Source: Methanofervidicoccus abyssi
GTDB lineage: Archaea; AGJL01; Methanococci; Methanococcales; Methanococcaceae
Direction: 5' to 3'
DNA length: 64,000 nt
Assembly (NCBI RefSeq): GCF_004310395.1
Contig: NZ_BFAX01000002.1
Location: forward strand, 163,570 to 227,569
Notes under the pieces: generated by a model
Told to the model about the DNA's origin: nothing
What the model saw: the letters and a program-made list of their open reading frames with translations, nothing else
Database searches by the model: none
Made by a program: the position numbers and the translations under genes
In this document: piece by piece, positions 28,990-38,959 of the stretch
Position numbering within the stretch: position 1 is the stretch's first letter
Layout of the letters: each line of letters opens with the position of its first letter

Positions 28990-30549
28990 CTAAACGTACA
29001 TCTTCGTGGCATATTCTTTAACCATCCTTTCAGCATCGAAAAACTCTACAATATGGTTCACACAGTTACAGGCCTTTTTCCACCACTCCTTTGTATCGTA
29101 CATATCTGCAGCGATTTCCAACTGTTCATACATACATTTAGCTTCGAACTCATCACTTACATTTATACCATCTCCTATGGTAAAACTGTCCTCTGGGTAC
29201 ATCTCTACCCACTCCACATGCCAACCATCTAAGGTACTCATATGAATAGAAGCGTTCATAGATGCTGTCATTCCAGAGGTTCCAGAAGCCTCGTTTGGAC
29301 GTTTTGGGGTATTAAGCCATATATCAGAACCTAGTTTTAACAACTTACTTAACTTCAATTCGTATCCTGTAAGTATAGCTGCACCTTTCAAATTCCTCGT
29401 TTTTGATACTATCCAGTTGAAAGTTATCTGGGCGTTAGTATCGTTTGGATGAGGTTTACCTGCCCAGATTATCTGTATCTTCCTGTTCTCTAAAAGTTCT
29501 CTCAATCTGTTTTCATCATAGAGGGGGAGATAAGGTCTCTTGTAATCTACAAATCTCCGTGCCCATACTACAGTCATGATCTCGGGATCGAAAATCTTCC
29601 CAGTCTGGTCCGCAACTTCCTCAAAGAGCTGTTTTTTAAGTTCCATTTTCCTCTCTCTCAGTTTTTCATAGTCGTATTCCTTTGCAGCATCCCTTATAAT
29701 AGGGTCTTGCCAGTAGTGTCTATCCTGAGCATTTGTTATATATATTATTGGACACTTATCCTTTACCCAGTCCCACATTTTCTCTGTAGTTTTCTTATGC
29801 AGTTTTGAGACAGCATTTGCCCTCTTTGACATTCGCAGTGCTGCAACAGTTAAATTAAAGGGATTTCCTCCAAGTTTTTCAGCAGTTGTTATATCTACAG
29901 TATCGAAGAATCCCATATTTTTAAGTAGATGGATATCCTGGACCTCGTTACCTGCAGGTACTGGAGTGTGGGTAGTAAATACGAGATGTTCTCTAACGTA
30001 GTCAAGACCGTACTCCGCCAGTAGTTTAAAACCTAAAGGTAGGGCATGAGCTTCATTTATATGGAACAACTTAACATTTTCACACTCTTTTATTACCTTG
30101 TATCCCCCAATTCCTAAAACTATCTCCTGGGCTATATGAGTGAGGTTGTTTCCATCGTAAAGATGATATGATATAGTCCTAGAGAGATAGTCGTTCTCTG
30201 GAATATCTGTTGTTAAAAAGTATATTGGGCAGGTGTTGAATACATCTTCCTCAAGTTTGTAAGCCTTTACCCAGACTGTAGTGTTGTTTATAGTTACAGG
30301 TACCTTTAATTTAATATCCTCTAAGAACTCGTAGTATTTCCTAACATATTCTACCTTCATCCTACCTTCCCTATCCCTTACCTGATCGTAATATCCGTAA
30401 CTCCAAAGTATAGAGACTCCAACTATTGGATAATTTAACCTCTTAGCAGCTTTAAAAAAGGATCCTGCTAAAAAGCCTAATCCTCCAGCGTATGTTTTTA
30501 GAGCCTGGTCTATGGCAAACTCCATAGAAAAATAGGCAGTAGGTTTCAT
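28990..30549 (-). CDS. Alpha-glucan phosphorylase homologue (GT35-like), PLP lysine missing
   Basis: The 519-residue protein matches the short archaeal/bacterial phosphorylase group: PTAYFSMEF start, FHINEAHALPLGFKLL, TTHTPVPAGNE, VWARRFVDYKRP, AGKPHPND and NEASGTSGMTASMN. In glycogen and maltodextrin phosphorylases the last motif has a lysine (SGMK or NMK) that holds pyridoxal phosphate; here the codon is ACA, threonine. So phosphorylase activity may be lost or the activity may be different. The ATG at 30549 follows GGGGGATGT; an upstream TTG is less likely. cbiT precedes it by 25 bases. Confidence 0.78.
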   Translation of the reverse strand: MKPTAYFSMEFAIDQALKTYAGGLGFLAGSFFKAAKRLNYPIVGVSILWSYGYYDQVRDREGRMKVEYVRKYYEFLEDIKLKVPVTINNTTVWVKAYKLEEDVFNTCPIYFLTTDIPENDYLSRTISYHLYDGNNLTHIAQEIVLGIGGYKVIKECENVKLFHINEAHALPLGFKLLAEYGLDYVREHLVFTTHTPVPAGNEVQDIHLLKNMGFFDTVDITTAEKLGGNPFNLTVAALRMSKRANAVSKLHKKTTEKMWDWVKDKCPIIYITNAQDRHYWQDPIIRDAAKEYDYEKLRERKMELKKQLFEEVADQTGKIFDPEIMTVVWARRFVDYKRPYLPLYDENRLRELLENRKIQIIWAGKPHPNDTNAQITFNWIVSKTRNLKGAAILTGYELKLSKLLKLGSDIWLNTPKRPNEASGTSGMTASMNASIHMSTLDGWHVEWVEMYPEDSFTIGDGINVSDEFEAKCMYEQLEIAADMYDTKEWWKKACNCVNHIVEFFDAERMVKEYATKMYV

Positions 30550-30574
30550 ACATCCCCCTTTCAAATTTTTGTAG

Positions 30575-31129
30575 TCATCTGTCTATCAATCTGCAGGTAA
30601 TGATATTTATAGGATTCTTAGAAAGCATCATATGGCCGTTATTTATCTTTTTACCATAACTTACAACAACGTTTACAACTTCCACGTTGTATCTATCTAT
30701 ATTTTCAAAGTAATTTAATATCTTTGCAGTGTTTTCAAGAACTATAGTATTTATTACAATACTTTCCGTATTCTTATGAGTAAGTATATCCAAGATTTTA
30801 TATATATTCTTTGTACCTCCTACAAAGGCCTTATTGAACTTCAGGGATTGTATAACTTCCTCTCCCTTTCCCTTTATCAATTTACAGTTTTTAATATTAA
30901 AGAGCTCCAGGTTTTTCCTAGTAGTCACTATTGCATTTTCAGAATAATCTATGGCATAGACAAACTTACATCTTCTCGCTATCTCCACAGTCATGCCTCC
31001 ACTACCACATCCAATATCCACCACAACATCAGTGGGCTTCAATTGTAATTTACCTATACTTATAGCCCTTATTTCCTCCTTAGTTATTGGAACTCCTTCT
31101 ATTCTAAAAAAATCCTCGTCTCTAAGCAT
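30575..31129 (-). CDS. cbiT: Cobalt-precorrin-6B C15-methyltransferase (decarboxylating) CbiT
   Basis: CbiT methylates C15 and decarboxylates the C12 acetate side chain in anaerobic cobalamin synthesis. The 184-residue protein is a class I methyltransferase: IEGVPITKEEIRAI, SAM loop VVVDIGCGSGGMTVEIA, VYAIDYSENAI and FVGGTKNI. Corrinoids are needed for the Mtr complex. GGTGTAAAG precedes the ATG. No other cobalamin synthesis gene is adjacent. Confidence 0.92.
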   Translation of the reverse strand: MLRDEDFFRIEGVPITKEEIRAISIGKLQLKPTDVVVDIGCGSGGMTVEIARRCKFVYAIDYSENAIVTTRKNLELFNIKNCKLIKGKGEEVIQSLKFNKAFVGGTKNIYKILDILTHKNTESIVINTIVLENTAKILNYFENIDRYNVEVVNVVVSYGKKINNGHMMLSKNPINIITCRLIDR

Positions 31130-31281
31130 CTTTACACCTATATATATAAATGCAAAAATTATAAATAATGAGTTATCTATAGTTGTTCTACCAATTTGCT
31201 TTGAAATAATTATTTTGATATAATATAATAATTATTACTAATTAATATTAATAATAGTTCAGAAATAATTAGGTGACTCTT

Positions 31282-32250
31282 ATGGCAGATAAATTAACTG
31301 ATATACCTGGAGTTGGTCCCTCAATTGCAGAGAAACTTATTGAAGCTGGATATACTGATTTCATGAAAATAGCAACTGCTACAATTGGCGAACTTGCTGA
31401 AATCGATGGTATAAGCGAAAAGGCGGCAGCTAAAATAATAGCTCATGCAAGAGAGTTGTGTGATTTAGGATTTAAAAGTGGTACCGATCTCTTAAAACAG
31501 AGGAAGACTGTATGGAAACTATCTACAGGTAGTAAAGAGTTAGATAGGATACTTAACGGTGGGTTGGAGAGCCAGTCTACCATAGAGTTTGCAGGTATGT
31601 TTGGAAGTGGTAAAACCCAAATTATGCACCAAGCCTGTGTAAATCTCCAGTGTGACGATATGATAATAGCTGATAAGGAAGTGTTAAGTGAGAATGAGTT
31701 TGAGAATAGAAAAGCAGTGTATATAGATACCGAGGGTACCTTTAGACCTGAGAGGATCATACAGATGGCTGAGGCCTTAGGAATAGACGGTCAGAAGGTC
31801 CTTGACAATATCTTTGTTGCTAGGGCCTATAACTCAGATATGCAGATGCTCTACGCAGAAAAAGTAGAGGAACTTATCAGATCAGGTAACAATATAAAAT
31901 TGATCATCGTAGACTCTCTAACAAGTACCTTCAGAAACGAGTATACAGGTATGGGAAAACTTGCAGAAAGACAGCAGAAACTTGGAAGACATATGGCTAC
32001 CCTGAATAAGTTGGCAGATCTCTACAACTGTGTAGTGCTTGTAACTAACCAGGTTGCATCAAGGTTAGATACCTTCTTTGGACCTGCAGAGCAACCCATA
32101 GGTGGACATATCGTGGGTCATGCTGCAACTTTCAGGTTCTTCCTTAGAAAAGGCAAGGGAGACAAGAGAATCGCTAAGTTATACGATTCTCCACATCTCC
32201 CAGATTCTGAAGCTATATTCAGGATAACTGAGAAGGGGGTCCATGATTAA
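31282..32250 (+). CDS. radA: DNA repair and recombination protein RadA
   Basis: Archaeal RecA/Rad51 strand exchange protein. The 322-residue protein has N-terminal helix-hairpin-helix ([18 protein letters not shown]), polymerisation linker, Walker [10 protein letters not shown], Walker B LIIVDSLT, and loops [18 protein letters not shown] and [14 protein letters not shown]. No intein interrupts it. The ATG at 31282 is used; the GTG at 31273 is the ribosome-binding site (TAGGTGA). It is monocistronic, with a potentially structured RNA just after the stop. Confidence 0.96.
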   Translation: MADKLTDIPGVGPSIAEKLIEAGYTDFMKIATATIGELAEIDGISEKAAAKIIAHARELCDLGFKSGTDLLKQRKTVWKLSTGSKELDRILNGGLESQSTIEFAGMFGSGKTQIMHQACVNLQCDDMIIADKEVLSENEFENRKAVYIDTEGTFRPERIIQMAEALGIDGQKVLDNIFVARAYNSDMQMLYAEKVEELIRSGNNIKLIIVDSLTSTFRNEYTGMGKLAERQQKLGRHMATLNKLADLYNCVVLVTNQVASRLDTFFGPAEQPIGGHIVGHAATFRFFLRKGKGDKRIAKLYDSPHLPDSEAIFRITEKGVHD

Positions 32251-32253
32251 GAA

Positions 32254-32313
32254 AAGAGATACATCCTAACTACGTCCTGTTAGGTGTAACGAGGACTGTT
32301 TAAGCCCTCTCTT
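32254..32313 (+). ncRNA. Candidate structured RNA or terminator downstream of radA
   Basis: Just after the radA stop, AAGAGA (32254-32259) can pair with TCTCTT (32308-32313), and inside it TACATCCTAAC (32260-32270) pairs with GTTAGGTGTA (32279-32288) with one bulged T and an 8-base loop. GTCCT in the loop could instead pair with AGGAC at 32292-32296, giving an alternative fold. GGTTTTTATTATT follows. It could be a radA 3' end structure, a leader for the next gene, or a separate RNA. I do not recognise a known family. Confidence 0.4.
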
Positions 32314-32403
32314 ATGGTTTTTATTATTCCAAGCATGAACCACAGGATGTCTAAAGGATTAAAACTTTGAGTAGAGGACATAAAAGAAGATTGAATAGAA
32401 AAT

Positions 32404-33015
32404 ATGAAACTTACAAATGATAAAATAAAATACATCTGTCTAATCACTGTTTTAGTAGGTATAGTATTTTTAAACTTCTACGACTTTAAACCTGAGAAGA
32501 AGAAGATCGGGAGTATAGAAGAAGGGGACTACGTCCAGGTGACAGGATTTATCCAGAGTATGGAGGTAACAAGGGATAGATACGGAAAGATCCAAGATAT
32601 CAAATATATAAAAATCATAGATGATACTGGAGGAGATCTTAGAATATATCCCTCCAAGGAGGTAAAGGAAGATCTCATAGAGTATATATATAGCTATACA
32701 CCTAGTATAAAAGAGAATGATCTCATACAGGTTGTAGGAAGGGTTGAAATATTCAAAGGCATTTACCTTATACGCCTTAAGGATATAAAAAATTTTAAAC
32801 TGATAGAGAAGAGAAACTTTGAAAGGGATATATTCTTATCTCCAACACCTACAGGGATATATGCATCTAAGTATGGAAAGGTTTATCACACCTCTAATAG
32901 GTGCCCCTATGGGAAAAAGATAAAAGAAAATAACAAGATATACTTCTACACTGAAGAAGATGCCCGTGATTTAGGTTATAGAAAATGTAAGTGGTGTGCA
33001 TCTGAGGAAAACTAA
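32404..33015 (+). CDS. Membrane-anchored OB-fold protein with C-terminal Cys/His domain
   Basis: A 203-residue protein with one N-terminal membrane helix (about 9-27, [17 protein letters not shown]), an OB-fold nucleic-acid-binding-like domain (about 35-135, [39 protein letters not shown]) and a C-terminal module [18 protein letters not shown] ... [11 protein letters not shown] resembling the metal-binding tail seen after some secreted nucleases. No nuclease catalytic core is visible. Inferred to face the outside with a short membrane tether. It overlaps the end of convergent purE by 4 bases. Confidence 0.6.
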   Translation: MKLTNDKIKYICLITVLVGIVFLNFYDFKPEKKKIGSIEEGDYVQVTGFIQSMEVTRDRYGKIQDIKYIKIIDDTGGDLRIYPSKEVKEDLIEYIYSYTPSIKENDLIQVVGRVEIFKGIYLIRLKDIKNFKLIEKRNFERDIFLSPTPTGIYASKYGKVYHTSNRCPYGKKIKENNKIYFYTEEDARDLGYRKCKWCASEEN

Positions 33016-33488
33016 TGTTTATAGAGTTCTCCAACTCTCTTGTCTGAATTTATAACTTTCTCTCTCAGTTTTTTTCTGTACTCTTCTAACTTCTTAGATA
33101 ACTCCTCATCAGAGAGAGCTAAGATCTCAAGGGCTAAAAGCACTGCATTATCACCTCTGTCTATTCCTACAGTTGCAGTTGGTATGCCAGGTGGCATCTG
33201 GACACAACTCAGGAGAGCATCCATTCCATCTAACTTACTCTCTACTGGAACTGCTATTACAGGTTTCGTTGTTAAGGAGGCTACAACACCTGGAAGATGT
33301 GCTGCAAGTCCTGCAATTGCTATAAACACCTTGGCTTTACTGTTCTTTACAATCTCTTCCACTAGATCTGGAGTCCTATGAGCAGAAGCAACTCTCACCT
33401 CAAACTCCACTCCCATATCCTTTAAAATAGATATCCCCTTTTCAGCGATTTTTAAATCACTTTCACTACCCATTATTATACATATCAT
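33012..33488 (-). CDS. purE: 5-(carboxyamino)imidazole ribonucleotide mutase / AIR carboxylase PurE
   Basis: Acts in purine synthesis to give CAIR, the substrate of PurC. The 158-residue protein shows the classic [40 protein letters not shown] and [15 protein letters not shown]. No purK was seen nearby, so whether it uses CO2 or N5-CAIR is open. GGAGTGAAATC precedes the ATG. Convergent with the OB-fold gene. Confidence 0.94.
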   Translation of the reverse strand: MICIIMGSESDLKIAEKGISILKDMGVEFEVRVASAHRTPDLVEEIVKNSKAKVFIAIAGLAAHLPGVVASLTTKPVIAVPVESKLDGMDALLSCVQMPPGIPTATVGIDRGDNAVLLALEILALSDEELSKKLEEYRKKLREKVINSDKRVGELYKH

Positions 33489-33600
33489 GATTTCACTCCT
33501 GATTATATTAATTAATATTATTAATAGCTTTATAGTTATTATTTATATCTTTTTGGTGTACTTTTCCCATAGAAGTGAATTCTCTACCTAAAGATAGGGT

Positions 33601-34896
33601 TTAAGGAGAGTTTACCTTATGCTTTTTCCACACTAACCACACTGTCAATGCTACTCTAAGGTTTGTCAGAACTGCTAATAGAACAAAAAGAGCTTTTATT
33701 TCTCCTATTAAGCAGAATAACATAGTTAAAAATGCCCTTTCATCCCTTTTTCCAATGAGATATCTCATTGTAGGAATCTCTTCATATATACTCTTCCCAT
33801 ATACTGCCCTATAGCACTCTGTTGAGTAACTAACCATCACAGAGCCGAAGATGGCTATTGTTACTATTGCCCACCAGATAGGTTCTTTAATTGTGACGTA
33901 AGCTAAGAGGAGCAAAAATGTAAAATCCACGTATCTATCAAGGATTGAATCCACATAACCTCCAAATCTACTTGTCTTCATACTGGCACGTGCAATCTCC
34001 CCATCAACACCGTCAAGTATAGAACTTATCTGATACATAATCCCTGCTAAAGGAACGCTGATAAAATTTAGTAGTGCCGAGAAGATACCAAGTAGGAAGG
34101 TTATTACAGTTATCTGATTTGGAGTTATATAGTCAACTAGGAGAGAGCTTACCCTTGTGGAAATCTTCCTATTGAGATATCTTGAAATAAAACCGTCTCC
34201 AACCCCCTTTACAGAGGTTTTTACTATAAGATCCTTTGCTTTTTTAATATCTTCTGGTACATCAACATCTGTCCAGAAGAGTCCATCTACAAAGGTTACT
34301 CTAAGTTTCGCTCTCTTTACAATCTCACTTAACTCCAGAACATCCCTATCCGAGAGGATCCCTTCAATGATACGGAATATATCTGGTGTGAGTATAAAGA
34401 ATCCAGTATCTACCCCATGGAATTCTTTAAGATGCTTCCCAATATCTTCCACCTGGTTGTTTCTAATTTTAACCTTTGTCGCTTCTTCTATATTAACATA
34501 CCTTGGATTTCTATCTACTATAAGACCTTCTCCTTTTACAGCCTCCTGGAGGAAAGCCTTTCCATATATGTGATCACTCATTAGAAGAAGGAATTTTTCA
34601 TTAACTATACTTTTCGCTAAATAGAGAGAATACCCGTTTCCTCTTTCAGGATATTCATTTATCACTATTCTGGCCTTGAAGTTATTCTCTTCAACAAATT
34701 TCCTAAATTTATCCTCGTATTTTCTATTTGTAATAATTATAAACTCTTTAACTCCTAATTCCTGAAGTATCTTCATACTTCTATAGATTATCTCTCTACC
34801 AGCAACTTTTAGAAGACCTTTAGGTGTCTCTTCAGTTATTGTACCTAACCTAGTTCCAAAACCTGCAGCAAGGATCACAGCTTTCTCAGGAGTCAT
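33601..34896 (-). CDS. Bifunctional inositol-1-phosphate cytidylyltransferase / di-myo-inositol phosphate phosphate synthase
   Basis: A fusion that makes the heat-stress solute di-myo-inositol phosphate in hyperthermophiles. The N-terminal ~225 residues are a nucleotidyltransferase ([39 protein letters not shown]); the C-terminal ~200 residues are a membrane CDP-alcohol phosphotransferase with the signature DG-x2-DG-x2-AR-x8-G-x3-D-x3-D ([19 protein letters not shown] then VDSILD) and several helices. The ATG at 34896 follows GGTGATTTCA. A CDP-inositol phospholipid synthase is the alternative, but the fused form fits IPCT/DIPPS. Inositol-1-phosphate synthase is not in the window. Confidence 0.85.
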   Translation of the reverse strand: MTPEKAVILAAGFGTRLGTITEETPKGLLKVAGREIIYRSMKILQELGVKEFIIITNRKYEDKFRKFVEENNFKARIVINEYPERGNGYSLYLAKSIVNEKFLLLMSDHIYGKAFLQEAVKGEGLIVDRNPRYVNIEEATKVKIRNNQVEDIGKHLKEFHGVDTGFFILTPDIFRIIEGILSDRDVLELSEIVKRAKLRVTFVDGLFWTDVDVPEDIKKAKDLIVKTSVKGVGDGFISRYLNRKISTRVSSLLVDYITPNQITVITFLLGIFSALLNFISVPLAGIMYQISSILDGVDGEIARASMKTSRFGGYVDSILDRYVDFTFLLLLAYVTIKEPIWWAIVTIAIFGSVMVSYSTECYRAVYGKSIYEEIPTMRYLIGKRDERAFLTMLFCLIGEIKALFVLLAVLTNLRVALTVWLVWKKHKVNSP

Positions 34897-35260
34897 TGAA
34901 ATCACCTAAAATCATCTCTTTCACGTGCCTAGGGATGTCACAAGATTATTATAAGATTAAGATTTTTCTACTCTTTTTATATGTTTTTTCAAGTATTTAA
35001 AAATCTGAAGATCTTTCTATTTTTATTCTTATAATTTTTAACATTAGAAAAAATTGTTTAAAAATAGAGAGATAATAATAAGAAAATAATAAGAAAAAAT
35101 TCTATCGGGATTATAAAGGGTATTCAACAGTTGTAGTAGATATATCCAAGATAGGAAGTTTTTATTCTTTAAAACACCTTCTTCATAAATCTCTCTTCGT
35201 AATTATTTTTTATATAAAGATTTTTAATGGAAATTATTTAAAAATAAGTAAAAATAAGCA
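34897..35260. other. 364-bp spacer between IPCT/DIPPS and bpsA
   Basis: AT-rich; contains the IPCT/DIPPS promoter region on the minus strand and the bpsA 3' region. No gene, RNA or strong repeat recognised. Confidence 0.45.
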
Positions 35261-36310
35261 CTATGTAGTTGAAGCCTCTTCATCGTTGTAGATATCTTCC
35301 TCCCTTATCTCCTCCTCATAACCTTTTGAACCTTCTAGGGTTTGTATTCTAAACATATAGCTCTTATACCAGTTGTAAGTTGGCCTAACCTTTATAGGGA
35401 CTAACTTCCAGGCTCTTGTTTCCTCTTCATATCCCCAATTTACGTATTCGTTGAAGTTTCTAATTATATCAGTTATGACAACCTCAAACTCGTTTAAAAG
35501 GAGTTTTTGAATATCCCTCCACTTGTTTAAAGAGCTTTCCCTCCTTGTTATTCCAAAGTAACCGGCACAACCTGGGCCTTTTAAGGTGGCAATACCTCTA
35601 CCAACGAAGGCCCTAATTGCATCTACAGTTTCTGGAGGATCTGTTATAAAGGTATCAAACTTTCTAAGAGCATAATCTGGCAGAGGTTTTCTAAGATCGA
35701 AGGCAAATATATCTATATTGTTATAACCAATTTCTTCTGCAGTTTTTTCTATGAATTTGGTCAGTCTATCGTCGATGTCTAAGACAGCTATTCTCTTTGG
35801 CAATCCTGAGAGCATAAGGGCTATACTCGTTAGATCATCGTCTCCAAGGACAAAAACCTCCCTATTTTCTAAGTCACCCCTCGTATGCATGAGAATAATC
35901 CTTGCCACAGTAGTCTCAGGAGTTACATAGGCCTGATCAAACTCATGTTTAGGCTCTGGCCTATTTTTAACAATCTCTTTAAATTTCTCAAGGAGATCTT
36001 TGAAAACCTCAATATCTACAGTTTTCCCTTTACAGTAGGGACATGTGTAATCTTCCCTTCTACCTATCCCATATCTATCGGCGAACCTCTTTCCTTCTTC
36101 TGTTAGAAACACTCCATTTCTGAACTCGATATATCCAAGGGCGTTAAGCACTTCCAGGATTGTGACAACTAAGGGCAAGGGCTCTTCACTTAGATCTACA
36201 ATCCTCCATATATCACTACTACTCTGAACTGCACTTATAACGTTCTCCACAGTTCTCTCGTAGACTGGAATATTTGTTTTCTCCCTAACCTTTATTACAA
36301 TTTCTTTCAC
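35261..36310 (-). CDS. bpsA: N4-bis(aminopropyl)spermidine synthase BpsA
   Basis: BpsA adds aminopropyl groups to spermidine to give branched polyamines that stabilise nucleic acids in hyperthermophiles. The 349-residue protein has a winged-helix-like N-terminus, a CPYCKGK pair, the SAM/decarboxylated-SAM fold (VFVLGDDDLTSIALML, VLDIDDRLT, FDLRKPLPDYA) and the catalytic segment TDPPETVDAI. It starts with GTG after GAGGTGCTAAG. The acidic tail EEEIREEDIYNDEEA is typical. Monocistronic. Confidence 0.93.
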   Translation of the reverse strand: MKEIVIKVREKTNIPVYERTVENVISAVQSSSDIWRIVDLSEEPLPLVVTILEVLNALGYIEFRNGVFLTEEGKRFADRYGIGRREDYTCPYCKGKTVDIEVFKDLLEKFKEIVKNRPEPKHEFDQAYVTPETTVARIILMHTRGDLENREVFVLGDDDLTSIALMLSGLPKRIAVLDIDDRLTKFIEKTAEEIGYNNIDIFAFDLRKPLPDYALRKFDTFITDPPETVDAIRAFVGRGIATLKGPGCAGYFGITRRESSLNKWRDIQKLLLNEFEVVITDIIRNFNEYVNWGYEEETRAWKLVPIKVRPTYNWYKSYMFRIQTLEGSKGYEEEIREEDIYNDEEASTT

Positions 36311-36506
36311 CTTAGCACCTCCAGAGATTTTAAAGATAAAGAAATCTTCCGTACTTAGATAAATTTAAATTTAACGTATTTGTTATTCCAATGTTCTTTT
36401 ATGTCTATTTAAATTATAATTATTATATGTATTATTTTAATAGTCGAAAGTGTTATAAAAATCTCCACATATATATTAATTCTATAAAAATTACGAGGAT
36501 TATATC

Positions 36507-37226
36507 ATGACTATGTATATAGTCTCTATAGGGGTAGATATTTCATCTACAGATGTGGATGTGGATCTTACTATAACAGAGAAAATATCAAGAGAATTAC
36601 CCCTAATCCTACCTAAAGGTGTAAAATCTGCCATATCCAATATAACTGGAGATGACATAGTAATTACTTCTTTTACACCTGAAGAATTAATAGAAGGTGT
36701 AAATAGATCTGTAGTAAATCTACTTAGAAAACATGCTAAGGGTTTTAAGGATCTAAATGGTATATCTGATAATCCTGAAGGGGCGAAAGAAGGTATATCC
36801 TACGCAGTAGCTAAAGCAGGTTCACCTTACGGCGATTCCATAGTAGTATCATTTGATACCTACGGAGGGGAAAATATAGTAAATGAGATGGCACTCTTTG
36901 TGGAAGATATAGGAATAAAGTACGGATATGACGTTGGTATCAGTGTAAGTGAAAATCCGAAAAAGATACCTGGCGTAGGCTATACTGGAAAGGAGACGGA
37001 CGATCCTGTAGTGGTAATAACCTTTGAAGATCTACAGGATCTCCCTAAGTTGGCAGGTTTAATATTCGGAGGATTGTTAAGTTTTGAAAACCTTTACTTA
37101 GTTAGGAGTGGATCGCCTGTGGAGATATTACCTCCAGGGGTAATATGCACCATGAGTGCCTTTTTAAATGGAAATGTTATAGATCTCTACCCGGGTATTG
37201 TTAAAAGAGTCAAAAGGATCCTGTAG
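36507..37226 (+). CDS. Conserved archaeal protein, unknown function
   Basis: A 239-residue soluble protein that I do not recognise. It begins MTMYIVSIGVDISSTDVDVD, has an internal glycine-rich stretch (AKAGSPYGDSIVVSFDTYGG) and a C-terminal segment VRSGSPVEILPPGVICTMSAF. No signal peptide, membrane helix or cysteine cluster. GAGGAT lies before the ATG. The next gene follows after 12 bases, so the two are probably one operon. Codon use and composition match the neighbours. Confidence 0.7.
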   Translation: MTMYIVSIGVDISSTDVDVDLTITEKISRELPLILPKGVKSAISNITGDDIVITSFTPEELIEGVNRSVVNLLRKHAKGFKDLNGISDNPEGAKEGISYAVAKAGSPYGDSIVVSFDTYGGENIVNEMALFVEDIGIKYGYDVGISVSENPKKIPGVGYTGKETDDPVVVITFEDLQDLPKLAGLIFGGLLSFENLYLVRSGSPVEILPPGVICTMSAFLNGNVIDLYPGIVKRVKRIL

Positions 37227-37238
37227 TTGGTGAAGGGA

Positions 37239-38042
37239 ATGATTGAAATCATATCCTATCAAGAAGTTAAGGGAAAGAATAAGGAGTTAGCAAAGAAAGA
37301 GTTTGATAACCTACTGGAGAAGATAAAAAAGGAATACAGATGTGAAGTTCTCTCTGTTGATGAAGATTGGGAGGAGAGAGAAGGTTTCTACACATTTATT
37401 GCAGAGTTGAAGGTGCAATTTGATACATTCCTAGATTATATAAAGTTCTCTGTAAATTATGCAGCAGATGTGGATGTAGTGGAACCTCCAAAGTTGGTTT
37501 TAGATCCTAAAGAGTTTGGAGAAGCGTTAGCTTATATTATAGATTTTTTTAAGAGGTTTTACAAGAAATACAACGTTGCATTTAACGTACAGACTCAGGA
37601 TAAGATAGAGATAGATATAGAGGAGTACAAAAAGGGAATATACGACGAGGAAGATATAGACGACTTTGAGGAGCAGGGACTTATAAGAGTAAAGGCTGTT
37701 TTTGAGGGTTTTGGAGTATCTGAAGAAGAGGTTGTTAAGAGGATGTTGTTCTCCCTTAATAAAGATAACATCGTTATAAATAAGATTATTACCAAGGAGT
37801 TGGAGAAGGAGGGACCCTATAAAGATGTGGGATTCTATGGGGTAATAGGTGTGGAGATGCTCTGTAGGCCTGTAGATATTGTGGAAATTTCCTATAAATT
37901 TGTACCTGTTGTTATATCTATAGAGAGTAAGAGAATAGAGATCAGTTGTTTAGAGCTTCAAGACATAGGTAACGAGTTAGGTGGTGCCATCTTTGAGCTC
38001 TCCCATGTTGTGATGATGGAAAGACCTGTCCAATCTAAATAA
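37239..38042 (+). CDS. Conserved archaeal protein, unknown function
   Basis: A 267-residue acidic protein with no recognised motif. It begins MIEIISYQEVKGKNKELAKK and has alternating beta strands and helices, with no membrane segments. The ATG at 37239 is used because GGTGAAGGG (37229-37237) is the ribosome-binding site; the apparent TTG start at 37227 lies just ahead of it. Paired with the gene upstream, and followed after 94 bases by korB. Its function cannot be inferred. Confidence 0.7.
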   Translation: MIEIISYQEVKGKNKELAKKEFDNLLEKIKKEYRCEVLSVDEDWEEREGFYTFIAELKVQFDTFLDYIKFSVNYAADVDVVEPPKLVLDPKEFGEALAYIIDFFKRFYKKYNVAFNVQTQDKIEIDIEEYKKGIYDEEDIDDFEEQGLIRVKAVFEGFGVSEEEVVKRMLFSLNKDNIVINKIITKELEKEGPYKDVGFYGVIGVEMLCRPVDIVEISYKFVPVVISIESKRIEISCLELQDIGNELGGAIFELSHVVMMERPVQSK

Positions 38043-38136
38043 AATCCAATATAAATAAATATATAAAATTTATAAAAAGGTTGATAATAATTAACTTTTT
38101 TAATTTTTTTATATTTTTATTTAAAGAGGTGAGAGA

Positions 38137-38949
38137 GTGGTTCATCCAAGTATAAAATATATGAGGGAAGATAGACTACCTCATATCTTCTGTCCAGGTT
38201 GTGGAATTGGGATTGTAATAAACTGTTTTACAAACGCTTTAGATAAGTTGAACATTAAACCTGAGGACTACATAGCACTCTCTGGGATAGGATGCTCCTC
38301 TAGGATAGCTGGGTATCTATACTGTGATTCCCTCCATACAACACATGGAAGACCTATCGCCTATGCAACTGGTGTGAAGTTGGCACTTCCAGATAAGAAG
38401 GTTGTAGTATTTACAGGGGATGGGGATCTGGCGGCTATAGGTGGAAATCACTTTATACACGGCTGTAGAAGGAACATAGATCTAACTGTCATCTGTATAA
38501 ATAACCATATATATGGTATGACCGGGGGACAGGTTTCCCCAACAACCCCCTCTGGAAAGAGAGCAACTACAGCACCTTATGGATATATAGAAAACAGTAT
38601 GGATCTCTGTAAATTAGCTATAGCAGCAGGTGCAACCTACGTGGCTAGATGGACTACAGCCCATCCTATACAACTATCCAACAGTATAAAAAAGGGTTTG
38701 ACTAAGAAAGGTTTCTCCTTCATCGAGGTTATAGCCCAGTGTCCTACCTATTATGGTAGGTTCAATATCTCAAGGAGTGCCGTAGAGATATTGAAGTACA
38801 TTAAGGAACACTCTATACATATAAGAAAGGCTGAAAATTTACCTGAAGAAGAGTTAAAGGATAAGATAATAGTTGGGGAGTTCTTAGATATTGAGAAACC
38901 AGAATTTACAGAAAGTATGATTAATCTTATCAAAGAGCATAGAAATTAA
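38137..38949 (+). CDS. korB: 2-oxoglutarate:ferredoxin oxidoreductase subunit beta
   Basis: Holds thiamine diphosphate in the KorABCD enzyme that makes 2-oxoglutarate from succinyl-CoA in the incomplete reductive citric acid cycle of methanogens. The 270-residue protein shows HIFCPGCGIGIV, the TPP motif GDGDLAAIGGNHFIHG with INNHIYGMTGGQ, and SGIGCSSRIAGYLYCDS. It starts with GTG after GAGGTGA. KorC follows 10 bases on; korA and korD are not here, matching the split arrangement known in Methanococcales. Confidence 0.92.
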   Translation: MVHPSIKYMREDRLPHIFCPGCGIGIVINCFTNALDKLNIKPEDYIALSGIGCSSRIAGYLYCDSLHTTHGRPIAYATGVKLALPDKKVVVFTGDGDLAAIGGNHFIHGCRRNIDLTVICINNHIYGMTGGQVSPTTPSGKRATTAPYGYIENSMDLCKLAIAAGATYVARWTTAHPIQLSNSIKKGLTKKGFSFIEVIAQCPTYYGRFNISRSAVEILKYIKEHSIHIRKAENLPEEELKDKIIVGEFLDIEKPEFTESMINLIKEHRN

Positions 38950-38959
38950 AGGTGAAAGA

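Noticed and set aside
31282..32250. Possible intein in radA
   Set aside because: The RecA core is continuous and the length, 322 residues, is that of an intein-free RadA.
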